Source of the DNA: Phycisphaerales bacterium UBA1910
Lineage (GTDB): Bacteria; Planctomycetota; Phycisphaerae; Phycisphaerales; UBA1924
Direction: 5' to 3'
NCBI GenBank assembly: GCA_002337545.1
Contig: DDGE01000022.1
Location: 5,496-20,183 of the forward strand
DNA length: 14,688 nt
In this document: one piece after another, positions 1 through 6,717 of the stretch
Position numbering within the stretch: position 1 is the first letter of the stretch
How the letters are laid out: the number at the start of each line of letters is the position of its first letter
The notes under the pieces: generated by a model
Databases searched by the model: none
What the model was told of the DNA's origin: nothing
Seen by the model: only the letters and a program-made list of their open reading frames with translations
Made by a program: the position numbers and the translations under genes

Positions 1-452
1 GCGCCGTTCTCGAAGACGAAGAGCCCGCCGCCCTGATCGACGAAGGCCTGCAGCTGCTGGCGTTCGCACTCGTCGAGGAGGGCGTCGGCACTCAGTGAGG
101 ACAGGAAGACGGCGTCTGCGTCCTCTAGGGCGGGGCCTGAGAGCTCGCTTACAGCGGTGAGGTTGATGGATCGGTTGACGGTGCCGGCGGGGCCGAAGAA
201 GGATGGGTTGAGCAGCGCGGAGCGGGCGTCGGCGAACACATTGCCGGTGAGGAAGTTGGTGTCCCACGCGGTGCCGCAGAAGTTGGTCCTGGTTTCGTCC
301 AGGACCACCACGCGGATGGGTGCGGTGCCGTTGGTTGGTGCGTTCAGTTGTGTGGCTGTGCGTGCGGTGTCATCCGCGGCAAGGGAGCCGGTGGATGCGA
401 TGATCGCGGTGATCACCACGACGAACTTGGTGCGGTATTGTTGCGTCCCCAT
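1..452 (-). CDS. Secreted protein with GATase-like fold, N-terminal part only (cut by window edge)
   Basis: The 150 visible residues begin at an ATG with a strong Shine-Dalgarno (GAGGGGGT at 458-465 on the complement); the C-terminus lies beyond base 1. Residues 1-25 look like a Sec signal peptide: Arg/Lys at 7 and 9, hydrophobic core FVVVITAIIAS, likely cleavage after SLA at about 25. A mature domain starts near residue 45 with a beta strand (IRVVVLDE). The later part (DADAVFLSSL, then a helix, then FVDQGGGLFVFEN) resembles the ThuA/DUF4350-like class I glutamine-amidotransferase fold common in secreted planctomycete proteins, where AFV..GGG precedes a strand. No catalytic Cys/His set is visible in the fragment, so no enzymatic role is claimed. 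The gene stands alone behind its own promoter-like box and a repeat island. Export is fairly secure; the fold assignment is tentative. Confidence 0.65.
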   Translation of the reverse strand, partial: MGTQQYRTKFVVVITAIIASTGSLAADDTARTATQLNAPTNGTAPIRVVVLDETRTNFCGTAWDTNFLTGNVFADARSALLNPSFFGPAGTVNRSINLTAVSELSGPALEDADAVFLSSLSADALLDECERQQLQAFVDQGGGLFVFENG

Positions 453-491
453 GGTGTACCCCCTCTAGGTCGTTTGGGATCGTCCGTTGCC

Positions 492-500
492 AGTGTACCA
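492..500 (-). promoter_or_regulatory. Extended -10 box upstream of the secreted-protein gene
   Basis: On the minus strand the sequence reads TGGTACACT, a TG-N extended -10 with hexamer TACACT, about 40 bp before the ATG. No good -35 is seen at 17 bp spacing. The same string GGTACACTG recurs just upstream of the gene starting at 8942. This is a prediction from motif and position only. Confidence 0.35.
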
Positions 501-563
501 GATCGAAGGTCGGTGCTGAAATCAAATTCTGGTGCGATAGACGCTGCTGGGTGTGTAAGGGCT

Positions 564-654
564 GGGTGCCCTGCTTTGACCCGAAGGGCAAAGCAGGTTG
601 TCGGGAGTTTTCCGTTCCTGCTTTGTCCGCTTTGCGGATCAAAGCAGGGCACCT
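564..654. repeat. REP-like hairpin family A, inverted doublet (91 bp)
   Basis: Two hairpin units lie head-out. Unit A1 (564-597, plus orientation) begins GGGTGCC, then stem CCTGCTTTG/CAAAGCAGG with inner stem CCC-GAA-GGG. Unit A2 (617-654, minus orientation) has the same outer stem and an inner stem CCGC-AAA-GCGG with one bulged base. The spacer is 19 bp (598-616). The ends form a terminal inverted repeat, GGTGCCCTGCTTTG. A third copy at 14554-14591 differs from A2 by one base over the shared 37 bp. Confidence 0.85.
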
Positions 655-684
655 GGGGTGGTTGGTTTGTCAATGTGCACTGAT

Positions 685-717
685 CCCGAAGGAGACTTCG
701 TCTCCATCGGGCCACCC
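685..717 (-). repeat. REP-like hairpin family B, single copy
   Basis: On the minus strand the unit begins GGGTGGCCCGATGGAGAC, has a GAA loop, and closes with GTCTCC and TCGGG. The stem is CCCGA/TCGGG plus GGAGAC/GTCTCC with one internal mismatch. It matches the copy at 14362-14394 in 32 of 33 positions, differing only in the middle base of the loop (GAA versus GCA). Confidence 0.85.
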
Positions 718-731
718 CTCTGTATTTTCTT

Positions 732-758
732 CTCTGTGTGCTCTGTGTGCTCTGTGGT
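732..758 (+). repeat. Repeat C: three tandem 9-mers of CTCTGTGTG type
   Basis: The sequence is CTCTGTGTG, CTCTGTGTG, CTCTGTGGT in tandem. The same 27-bp block recurs at 14659-14685 (one difference) and inverted at 14314-14340 (three or four differences, all in the outer two 9-mers). Translated, it gives the VCSVCSVV-type peptides often miscalled as genes. Confidence 0.8.
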
Positions 759-772
759 CGCTTCTTACCGGA

Positions 773-1846
773 TTACATCACCCGCGCGATCACCGCTTCG
801 GTCCCGGGCCCGGCACGCAGCGCGCAGTCCTTGGTGATGGACGCGGGGATAAGCACGGTTTGGCCGGGTTCGAGCTGGTGCTCGGCGTCTTTGGTGGCAA
901 CGGAGGCACCCATGGTTTTGATCAGCATCACGACGATGGGTGTGTTGCGATCGTCGTCCTTTGCAGCGAGAGGGACCGATTCGCAGCTCGCACTGACGAT
1001 GTCGATGGTGTAGAAGTCGGTCTTCGCGACATTGTGGCGGGTGGAGCCGATCTTGGGGGGCATGGTGGAGAGGTTGGCCATGTCGTCGGCGAGGAAGGCC
1101 TCGGCGTGCTCGGCGACGGGTGGGTGATCGAGGCTGGCGCACTCGACCGCCTGATCGATGTGCAACTCGCGTCCGGCGCGGTTGTATTCCTTTGCCCAGT
1201 CGTACACGCGGAAGGTTGTGTCGGATGGGGTCTGGATCTCGGCGACGAGGACTCCTGCGCCTAGCGCGTGGACGGTGCCGGAGGGGAGCGTGTGGCAGCA
1301 GCCCGGCACGGCGTGCTCGGTGCGCATGATCTCGGGGACGGTGCCGTTCTCGATGGCTGCCTTCAGATCGTCGGGGGTGACGCCGTCCTTGAAGCCCTTA
1401 TAGATGACGGGCGGGTTGCCGTCGGCATCGGGCTGGGCGTCGAGGATGAACCAGGATTCGGTTTTGAGGTGCGCACCGGGGTGGTCTTTGGCGTACTCGG
1501 GCGAGGGGTGGACCTGGATGCTCAGGTGTTCGCGGGCGTCGAGGTATTTGACCAGCAGCGGGAAGCCGCCATCGGAGCTGAGGGACGCGTCGCCGAGCAG
1601 GTCGGTGCCCCACTGCTCGATGGCGTCGCGGATGGTTTGACCGGCAAGCTCGCCGTTGGTGATGGTGGAGTGGGCGCTGTCGCCTCCGCCACCTGATGTG
1701 CTGGTGGATGCGAGGTCGGCGAGTTCCCACGATTCCCCGGTGGGTTCGTCGGCGGGGAGGTGCTTGCCGTACTCTGCGAGTCGGCGCCCGCCCCAGACTT
1801 TGGGCTTGAGGATGGGTTCGAGGATCAATGGGTATGCGTTGCTCAT
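773..1846 (-). CDS. manA: Mannose-6-phosphate isomerase, class I (cupin)
   Basis: ManA interconverts mannose-6-phosphate and fructose-6-phosphate, linking glycolysis to GDP-mannose and surface polysaccharide synthesis in the cytoplasm. The protein (357 aa from the ATG) opens with the family signature PLILEPILKPKVWGGRRL and carries the zinc-site motifs SIQVHP (Gln and His near 111-113), KTESWFIL (Glu near 130) and GTVHALGAG (His near 193), followed by EIQTPSDTTFRVYDW. Length fits the short bacterial type. A Gly/Ser-rich insert (STSTSGGGG, near 47-57) probably forms a surface loop. The ATG at 1844-1846 is preferred over an in-frame TTG two codons upstream. The uvrC-like gene ends 12 bp upstream, so co-transcription is likely. 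Phosphoglucose isomerase activity is less likely given the complete PMI motifs. Confidence 0.92.
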   Translation of the reverse strand: MSNAYPLILEPILKPKVWGGRRLAEYGKHLPADEPTGESWELADLASTSTSGGGGDSAHSTITNGELAGQTIRDAIEQWGTDLLGDASLSSDGGFPLLVKYLDAREHLSIQVHPSPEYAKDHPGAHLKTESWFILDAQPDADGNPPVIYKGFKDGVTPDDLKAAIENGTVPEIMRTEHAVPGCCHTLPSGTVHALGAGVLVAEIQTPSDTTFRVYDWAKEYNRAGRELHIDQAVECASLDHPPVAEHAEAFLADDMANLSTMPPKIGSTRHNVAKTDFYTIDIVSASCESVPLAAKDDDRNTPIVVMLIKTMGASVATKDAEHQLEPGQTVLIPASITKDCALRAGPGTEAVIARVM

Positions 1847-1858
1847 GCCCAATGGTAT

Positions 1859-3034
1859 TCAGATGGGGAGCAGGGTGTGCTCTTCATCGTCGTGTCCGAG
1901 GTCGGAGGCGGATTGGGCGTCCTCGATGGCGCGGCGGATGCCTTTGGACCAGTCCGGGTGGCGTGGGTCGAGGATGGTGACGCGGCGTTTGCGTTGCTTG
2001 GTTTGTTTGGTGAGCCAGTGGCGTGCGATGAGGGAGAATCGGTCGAGCTGGCGTTGTTCATAGCCCATCGGGGAGAACCTTGATGCGAGGAGACCGGGGA
2101 GGGTTTCGAGCAGGTCGTTGTCGAGAAGCCCGATGGAGCACACTGGGTTGCACCCTTCGGCGCTCAGGACCCAGCACAACGCATATCCCTGACGGCGTGC
2201 GGGGGCGATGATGACGCATGAGAGCGCGTCGAGGGCTGCGGCGCACCCGAGGGTGTCGCGGGGGAGATTTCGCACGGCGTCGAGATGGCGTTTGGCGCTC
2301 GCGGCGCGTTCGAAGTCGAGCTCGGCGCTCGCGGATGCGATCTCATCTTTGATTGTGGATTCCCAGTCGCTCAGTCCCCCACTGGCGGCGTTGATCGCGA
2401 GGGCGAAACGCTCGTGGTAGGCGTGCATGGGTTCGGAGCCGTCGCACGCGGCTGGGCAGCGTCCCATTTCTTTGTAGGCGCAGGGGGTGCCATTGGGTGC
2501 GAGCGCGAGTTCGTTTGGGTAGCGGCAGAGCTCAAAGATGTTGTCGAGGGTTTCACCGAGTTGTTGGGCGGATTTATTGGTGAGGCAGGGGCCAACGACG
2601 CGTTCGCAGCCGCGCAGTTCGAGCGATGTGGTCTCGGTGGTGCGCCAGGTGCCCGTGTCGGGGTTGAGGACGAGCAGGGCGCGTCGGTTCTGGTTGGTGA
2701 TCTTGGTGTAGAGGTCCGGGTCTACGGCGTGGGCGCGTTCGAGGACGAAGAGATCAGACTCGAATGCGGAGCCGGTGGGGTGCGCGAGGATGCGGTGGGT
2801 GATGGGGCGCAGGTCGGCGCGGGCGGTTGGTTCGTTGGACTCGTTGAGACGCTGGGCGATGAAGTCGCGGAGATGCCCGGTGGCGGCGAGCAGAAGCGTT
2901 GCGCCGTCGTGTGATTGGAACTCGACGACGCCCCGGTGCGATGGAAAAAAACAAGACACGCGTTCCGAATCGTTCGGGAGCGTGTCTTGTTGGATATCAC
3001 AGATGTGCGTGATGGAGTAGGCGGGGTCGAACAC
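1859..3034 (-). CDS. UvrC-like protein: degenerate GIY-YIG, Fe-S cysteines and UVR motif, no C-terminal nuclease
   Basis: The 391-aa product matches the N-terminal and middle parts of UvrC, the nucleotide-excision-repair nuclease subunit (usually about 600 aa). Residues 35-105 follow the GIY-YIG layout (GVVEFQSHDGATLLLAATG, then LRDFIAQRL, then FESDLFVLER), but both signature tyrosines are lost: GIY reads GVV and YIG reads LLA. C170, C185, C193 and C197 reproduce the UvrC C-x7-C-x3-C cluster plus an upstream Cys, the reported [4Fe-4S] site. Residues 225-258 (ELDFERAASAKRHLDAVRNL) form a UVR/UvrB-binding helix pair. The RNase H-like nuclease and HhH domains are absent. A nuclease-free UvrB partner or regulator is one reading; a pseudo-enzyme in decay is another. 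The GTG start at 3034 has no clear ribosome site, and an intrinsic terminator overlaps codons 15-31, so the N-terminus is uncertain. It lies 8 bp after fabZ. Confidence 0.75.
   Translation of the reverse strand: MFDPAYSITHICDIQQDTLPNDSERVSCFFPSHRGVVEFQSHDGATLLLAATGHLRDFIAQRLNESNEPTARADLRPITHRILAHPTGSAFESDLFVLERAHAVDPDLYTKITNQNRRALLVLNPDTGTWRTTETTSLELRGCERVVGPCLTNKSAQQLGETLDNIFELCRYPNELALAPNGTPCAYKEMGRCPAACDGSEPMHAYHERFALAINAASGGLSDWESTIKDEIASASAELDFERAASAKRHLDAVRNLPRDTLGCAAALDALSCVIIAPARRQGYALCWVLSAEGCNPVCSIGLLDNDLLETLPGLLASRFSPMGYEQRQLDRFSLIARHWLTKQTKQRKRRVTILDPRHPDWSKGIRRAIEDAQSASDLGHDDEEHTLLPI
2944..2990 (-). terminator. Strong intrinsic terminator inside the 5' end of the uvrC-like frame
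   Basis: On the minus strand, an 11-bp perfect stem (ACAAGACACGC / GCGTGTCTTGT, at 2980-2990 and 2951-2961) is extended by CCGAA/TTCGG with a CGA loop, then runs directly into seven T residues. This is a textbook Rho-independent terminator in the direction of the genes. It lies 53 bp past the fabZ stop codon and within the uvrC-like reading frame. Confidence 0.88.
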
Positions 3035-3042
3035 GGTTGTGT

Positions 3043-3567
3043 TTAGCGTTCGAACTCGCCGATGCGCATTCCTGAGATGCGTGCTTCGAAGCAGACCTGA
3101 TCGTCGACGACCCCTTGGATATCGGAGATGAATCGACGATCGGATGCTTTGACGACATCGCAGAGCAGGAACAGTTCTTCACCCACGGTCACGGAGCGTC
3201 GGAACGCTGCGTTATCGATTCGCAGGAACGCTGCGAGCTGGGGTGATTCCTGACGCAGGTTGTAGAGATAGCACGAGAGCTGCGCGCCTGCCTCAACCAT
3301 GAGCACGCCAGGCAGCATGGGCTGGCTGGGGAAATGGCCTCGGACCCAGAACTCATCGCCTTGCACCTTCATGGCTCCGATCCCGGAGAGACCGCCATCC
3401 TGTGCCCAGACGATGCGATCGAGCAACGCCATCTCATGACGGTGCGGGATCATCTGGAACATTGCATCGCGGTCCGCGATGGTTGCGGACATGTCGATCC
3501 CCTCAATATCGAGGAGGAACTTGCGATCGGGTCGGGATTGGGTGGTCATGCTTGGCGATGAGGACAT
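3043..3567 (-). CDS. fabZ: FabZ-like 3-hydroxyacyl-ACP dehydratase (hotdog fold)
   Basis: The family dehydrates 3-hydroxyacyl-ACP to trans-2-enoyl-ACP in fatty acid elongation, or acts in related lipid pathways. Visible motifs are IPHRHEMALLDRI (residues 40-52), equivalent to LPHRYPFLLVDR of FabZ, and GHFPSQPMLPGVLMVEAGAQ (77-96), which carries the catalytic His78 and Glu92. The 174-aa product is about 25 residues longer than E. coli FabZ. The extension (KFLLDIEGID) looks structured, so the first ATG is kept. However, GAGGGG lies 6 bp before an internal ATG at 3490-3492, which would give a standard 149-aa enzyme; an ATG at 3547-3549 is a third option. A TACAAT box on the minus strand at 3609-3614 could be a -10. 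Substrate chain length cannot be told from sequence. Confidence 0.82.
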   Translation of the reverse strand: MSSSPSMTTQSRPDRKFLLDIEGIDMSATIADRDAMFQMIPHRHEMALLDRIVWAQDGGLSGIGAMKVQGDEFWVRGHFPSQPMLPGVLMVEAGAQLSCYLYNLRQESPQLAAFLRIDNAAFRRSVTVGEELFLLCDVVKASDRRFISDIQGVVDDQVCFEARISGMRIGEFER

Positions 3568-3624
3568 GGCGCAGTATCGCTTGAGAGTGGCTCAGGGATG
3601 TATGAGCGATTGTAGAGGGGCGAA

Positions 3625-3795
3625 TCAGTCGGTGCGTGATTCGAGCATTTCCTTGCGGATGTCCTGCGCGACATTCTTGATGTCCTGCATGCTCTTGCGG
3701 ACGCGGGTGCCTGCTGCCTTGTTGCCACCCTTGGCCTTGTTGTAGTCTTCGCGGCAGGATTCAACGAGTTGCATCATCTTATCGAGCAGATCCAT
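3625..3795 (-). CDS. Small Hc1-type histone H1-like protein (56 aa)
   Basis: This short gene encodes MDLLDKMMQLVESCRED, then YNKAKGGNKAAGTRVRK, then SMQDIKNVAQDIRKEMLES. The block GNKAA.TRVR...IKN.AQDIRKE matches the N-terminal domain of chlamydial histone H1-like Hc1 and its short relatives in Planctomycetes and Bacteroidetes. Chlamydial Hc1 condenses the nucleoid. This protein keeps only the helical N-terminal part and lacks the Lys/Ala-rich DNA-binding tail, so the strength of DNA binding is open. The ATG is preceded by AAAGGGAG at a proper distance, and the stop is TGA. It sits 99 bp after the phosphotransferase gene and 57 bp before fabZ, so it may have its own promoter. Family assignment is fairly secure; function in this organism is inferred. 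Confidence 0.82.
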   Translation of the reverse strand: MDLLDKMMQLVESCREDYNKAKGGNKAAGTRVRKSMQDIKNVAQDIRKEMLESRTD

Positions 3796-3894
3796 GTGGC
3801 ACTCCCTTTGTCTCTCGTCCCGTACGCGTGTGTGCGATTCGGGCGATTGTTGTGTATTGTCGCGACGATCCGTCGCCGCCTTGTTGGGGACATC

Positions 3895-4902
3895 TTACCC
3901 GAAAAACGCGGGCAGGAGTCGCTCAAGCGTGCTTAGGGCGGCTTTTAGATAGACAGGATCGTTTTCTGTTCGGAGAAAGGCCGGTGTTGAGGCGGCCATT
4001 AACACTCTACGCACATCCGCGAGGACGATATCTTCGTTATCGGACGGCAGCCCAATGGCCTTTCTCGTGTCCGCAAGGGTGGTCAACGGATCGATCCCGC
4101 AGAGCTGTGATTCGCGACCCCAGAAGAGGCGTTCCATGTATAACGCGTCCTCGATCCAGCATCCCGGGGCGACCATGGCCAGGTCGATGAGGGTGCAATG
4201 GCCCGGGATATTGCGGTCATGGCTCTTTCGCCTCATCGCGTTATGTGGGTGTAGATCGTGATGGCACCATGTGTCGATGGGTCGCGATTCCCAGTCATTG
4301 ATGAGTTGATCGAGGACCCGTTGGGTCTTGTGGAGCATCTCGACCCAGGCGGATTCCTCCTCGATCTCGTTCTCACGGACGGCGATAAGGCCTCGTTCGA
4401 GGAGTTCGTGCCAGTCTGGTGATGCTGGGGTGCGTTTGGGCTCGATGGGCTGTTCGAGGATGGCGGCGGCGTGGAACTCTGCGGCGGACTCGAACATGGA
4501 CCACAGGGCGGTATCTGAGCGTTCCATCGCGATTGGTGGGTTTACGAATCGTTCCATCACGATCCACGCGAGGTCGTACCCGCCCAGTTCGAAGCCGGCC
4601 GCGAGGACGCGTGGTGTGGGGAGTGCGAGCGAAGTGGGTTCATCCCACTCGTCCTGTCGAACAAGACCGAGGCGCTTGGTCCAGAAGTACTCGCGGTATC
4701 CGACGGGGAACTTGACGACGCAGGGGACTTCCTTGGCTTTCCCGTATGGGGTTTTGAGGCGCCAGGTTGCGAAGCCCGTGGAGGCGCCGCCGCGTTGCCA
4801 ATCGCATTGGAACCATGATATTGGGCCCAGATGCCCGTGGCATTCGTGATGCAGGATGGGATCGAGGGTGCTGGCCAACGATTGGGAATCGTGCTCATGC
4901 AT
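3895..4902 (-). CDS. APH/choline kinase-fold phosphotransferase, substrate unknown
   Basis: The 335-aa cytosolic protein has the protein-kinase-like phosphotransferase fold. It shows a candidate nucleotide-binding Lys in PCVVKFPV (residue 64), a hinge-like WIVMERF (113-119), the catalytic loop HHDLHPHN (214-221, pattern H-x-D-x4-N with Asp216), and a metal-binding Asp in TLIDLAMVAPG (Asp240). These support ATP-dependent transfer to a small hydroxylated or amino substrate. Nothing in the sequence indicates the substrate, and antibiotic resistance should not be assumed. The ATG at 4900-4902 follows GGAGG at 4914-4918 with an 11-bp spacer. The gene starts 28 bp after rsmA and was probably co-transcribed with it. 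A few homologues of this fold act on kinase-like or sugar substrates, so the class is secure and the role is not. Confidence 0.82.
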   Translation of the reverse strand: MHEHDSQSLASTLDPILHHECHGHLGPISWFQCDWQRGGASTGFATWRLKTPYGKAKEVPCVVKFPVGYREYFWTKRLGLVRQDEWDEPTSLALPTPRVLAAGFELGGYDLAWIVMERFVNPPIAMERSDTALWSMFESAAEFHAAAILEQPIEPKRTPASPDWHELLERGLIAVRENEIEEESAWVEMLHKTQRVLDQLINDWESRPIDTWCHHDLHPHNAMRRKSHDRNIPGHCTLIDLAMVAPGCWIEDALYMERLFWGRESQLCGIDPLTTLADTRKAIGLPSDNEDIVLADVRRVLMAASTPAFLRTENDPVYLKAALSTLERLLPAFFG

Positions 4903-4930
4903 CCTGAATCAAACCTCCGTGGGAGCTGGA

Positions 4931-5785
4931 CTATTGAGTATAGCAGATTTCGTGTATTGCCCTGCACAGCGCCTGCACGCGATCGGGAGAAAGTGCGTCG
5001 ATCCGGTCTGTAGGCGCGATTCCGTCTGGCCAATCGATCTGGGATGTACACAACTTGTTCACAACACCCGCGAGTTGTTTGCGCCGTGACTGGAACAGCT
5101 GCTGGGTGATCTCGGCGAACGAGACCCACCAGTCTGGGTCGTTTGTGTGATCGGGTTGGCGCACCCAACGCATCATGGCGCTGGCGACACCGGGCTGAGG
5201 CCAGAAGCATCCGGGGGGAAGCTTTGCGATGGTCCCGACGGATCCGAGTTGCTGCGCGATGACAGAGATGGTCCCGTACTCCTTGGTGCCCGATTGAGCG
5301 CCGAAGCGTTGGACGACCTCGTGCTGGATTGTGACAAACATCCCGGTGCAGTTGGGATGCTTGGTCATCAGCGCCAGCATCAGCGGGGTCGCGGCGTGGT
5401 ACGGGAGGTTCGCGACGAGCTTGAATGGTTCCGATCCGACCGCATCTACGATCTCGGGATTGATGACACGCTTGCGTTGGAGGCAATCGCCCTCGATCAG
5501 GTCGAACCGATCGGGGTATTGCTCGCCGAGTGTTTCGCGGAGGACCTGGGCGAGGGCGGCGTCGAGCTCGCACGCGATGAGTTTCACGCCGCGCTCGAGG
5601 AGTTCGATGCTCAGTGCGCCGGTGCCGGGCCCGATCTCCAGCACGCGTTCGTTCTCTGCCACGCCGGCGTCATCGACGAGCTTGCGGATCATGTTGTGAT
5701 CCGTGAGGAAGTTCTGCCCCAGCGCTTTCTTTGGAGGGTGCCCCGCTCTTTCGAGGAGCTCGCGGATCTCTGAGAGGGTTTGCAT
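4931..5785 (-). CDS. rsmA: 16S rRNA (adenine1518/1519-N6) dimethyltransferase RsmA (KsgA)
   Basis: RsmA dimethylates two adjacent adenines in the 3' terminal hairpin of 16S rRNA late in 30S assembly, using S-adenosylmethionine. The 284-aa product has the N-terminal signature KKALGQNFLTD (19-29), SAM motif I VLEIGPGTGALS (48-59), the acidic residue binding the SAM ribose in ACELD (72-75), EGD (98-100), and the catalytic NLPYHAATPLM (126-136). A normal-length C-terminal helical domain follows. The ATG lies 2 bp beyond the stop of the HAD gene, so translational coupling is likely. The insert GSEPF (117-121) before the NLPY strand is small. Assignment is secure. Confidence 0.96.
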   Translation of the reverse strand: MQTLSEIRELLERAGHPPKKALGQNFLTDHNMIRKLVDDAGVAENERVLEIGPGTGALSIELLERGVKLIACELDAALAQVLRETLGEQYPDRFDLIEGDCLQRKRVINPEIVDAVGSEPFKLVANLPYHAATPLMLALMTKHPNCTGMFVTIQHEVVQRFGAQSGTKEYGTISVIAQQLGSVGTIAKLPPGCFWPQPGVASAMMRWVRQPDHTNDPDWWVSFAEITQQLFQSRRKQLAGVVNKLCTSQIDWPDGIAPTDRIDALSPDRVQALCRAIHEICYTQ

Positions 5786-5787
5786 GC

Positions 5788-6690
5788 TCAGCGTTCCAGG
5801 GTGTGGAGTGATTCGGAGAGGATGGCGTCGATGGCGATGGCAACTCCGTCTTCCGAGTTCTTCGCGGTGTTGTATTTCGCGTGGGCGCGGACTTCATCGA
5901 CGGCGTTGCCCATGGCGATGCCGATGCCGGCCTGCTCCATCATGGGGACATCGTTGACCTGGTCACCGATCGCACCCACACGCTGGGGATCAATGTCGTG
6001 CTGGTCGAGGTACCAGGAGATCGCGGCCCATTTGTTGATCCGATGGGCGAAGAGCTCGAGGATGTGCACGATCTCGCCCGAGTGCGAGTTTGGCATCACA
6101 CACGGGAAGTCGTACAGCCAGACCTCGTCGGCGAGGAGGTCAAGGATTTTTTTGGAGATCGGGTTCGAGATCGAGCTCTCGGCGCACATGCCCACACGCA
6201 CGCTGTGCTGAGGGTGTTCGTCTCGGTGCGCGTGCGGCGCGTAGTTGACGCGCAGCTTGTGATCGTCAAACCACCACTGGGTGATGGGGTGGATCGGGTG
6301 CTCGTCGTCGGAGTTGAGAACGAGGTAGTCGTAGCCGATGTCGCTCGGGTCTTTCATGACCAGCGCGGGGCACTCGACCTCATGGAAGAGATCTGTTGCC
6401 GCCTTGACCACCTTGTCTGAGAGCGTGAAACGGTGCAGGGTCTTGCCTGTGGTTGGGTCGGCGATGATGGAGCCGCCGGCGACCATGACGGGGTCACGCT
6501 GATCGATGGCCTGCAGGGCGTGTGTGGACTCACCGAACCCGCGTCCGGTGCAGACGAGCACGGTGATCCCTGCGTCGCGGGCGCGCTGGACAGCCTCGAT
6601 GTTCTTCTGGGAAACCTTATGGGCGGGATCCAAGAGGGTGCCATCGAGATCGATCGCGAGGACATCAATCATCGGCTTGGTCGTGAGCAT
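5788..6690 (-). CDS. Cof-type HAD-IIB family phosphatase
   Basis: This 300-aa cytosolic enzyme has all four HAD motifs: DLDGTLLD (14-21, nucleophile and acid/base Asp pair), VCTGRGF (46-52), Lys220 in RINKWAAI, and GDQVNDVPMMEQAGIGIAMGNA (242-263). The C2-type cap lies between about 80 and 200. Cof-type enzymes dephosphorylate sugar phosphates, nucleotides or pyridoxal phosphate, with overlapping specificities, so no substrate is named. The first ATG (6688-6690) is used; an ATG at 6670-6672 starts the protein right before the first HAD strand and is equally possible. There is no clear Shine-Dalgarno for either. It lies 27 bp after the diguanylate cyclase gene and 2 bp before rsmA. Confidence 0.92.
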   Translation of the reverse strand: MLTTKPMIDVLAIDLDGTLLDPAHKVSQKNIEAVQRARDAGITVLVCTGRGFGESTHALQAIDQRDPVMVAGGSIIADPTTGKTLHRFTLSDKVVKAATDLFHEVECPALVMKDPSDIGYDYLVLNSDDEHPIHPITQWWFDDHKLRVNYAPHAHRDEHPQHSVRVGMCAESSISNPISKKILDLLADEVWLYDFPCVMPNSHSGEIVHILELFAHRINKWAAISWYLDQHDIDPQRVGAIGDQVNDVPMMEQAGIGIAMGNAVDEVRAHAKYNTAKNSEDGVAIAIDAILSESLHTLER

Positions 6691-6717
6691 GATTGGAGGA
6701 TAGCGCGGGGAGTTGGA

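Larger units (their letters stand above)
453..772. other. Intergenic repeat island between manA and the secreted-protein gene
   Basis: This 320-bp spacer has no credible gene. Reading frames through it yield low-complexity Ser/Cys/Val-rich peptides generated by the repeats. It holds, in plus-strand order, a promoter-like box (492-500), an inverted doublet of hairpin A (564-654), a single hairpin B (685-717) and three 9-mers of repeat C (732-758), which stop 14 bp short of the manA stop codon. The B hairpin could also serve as the manA transcript end, although no U-tract follows it. Confidence 0.7.

Noticed and set aside
564..758. Possible CRISPR array or tandem array
   Set aside because: Units alternate orientation, fold into hairpins, belong to different families, and are not separated by spacers of equal length.
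551..1264. 237-aa plus-strand reading frame
   Set aside because: It runs antisense to manA and through the repeat island; its N-terminal part is repeat-derived and the rest is low-complexity Gly/Val/Asp sequence typical of an antisense shadow.
1850..1852. TTG start for manA
   Set aside because: It adds only two residues ahead of a normal ATG that begins the family's usual N-terminus.
3895..4902. Aminoglycoside resistance gene
   Set aside because: Only the general kinase-fold motifs are present; the context is housekeeping with no mobile element, so a resistance role has no support.
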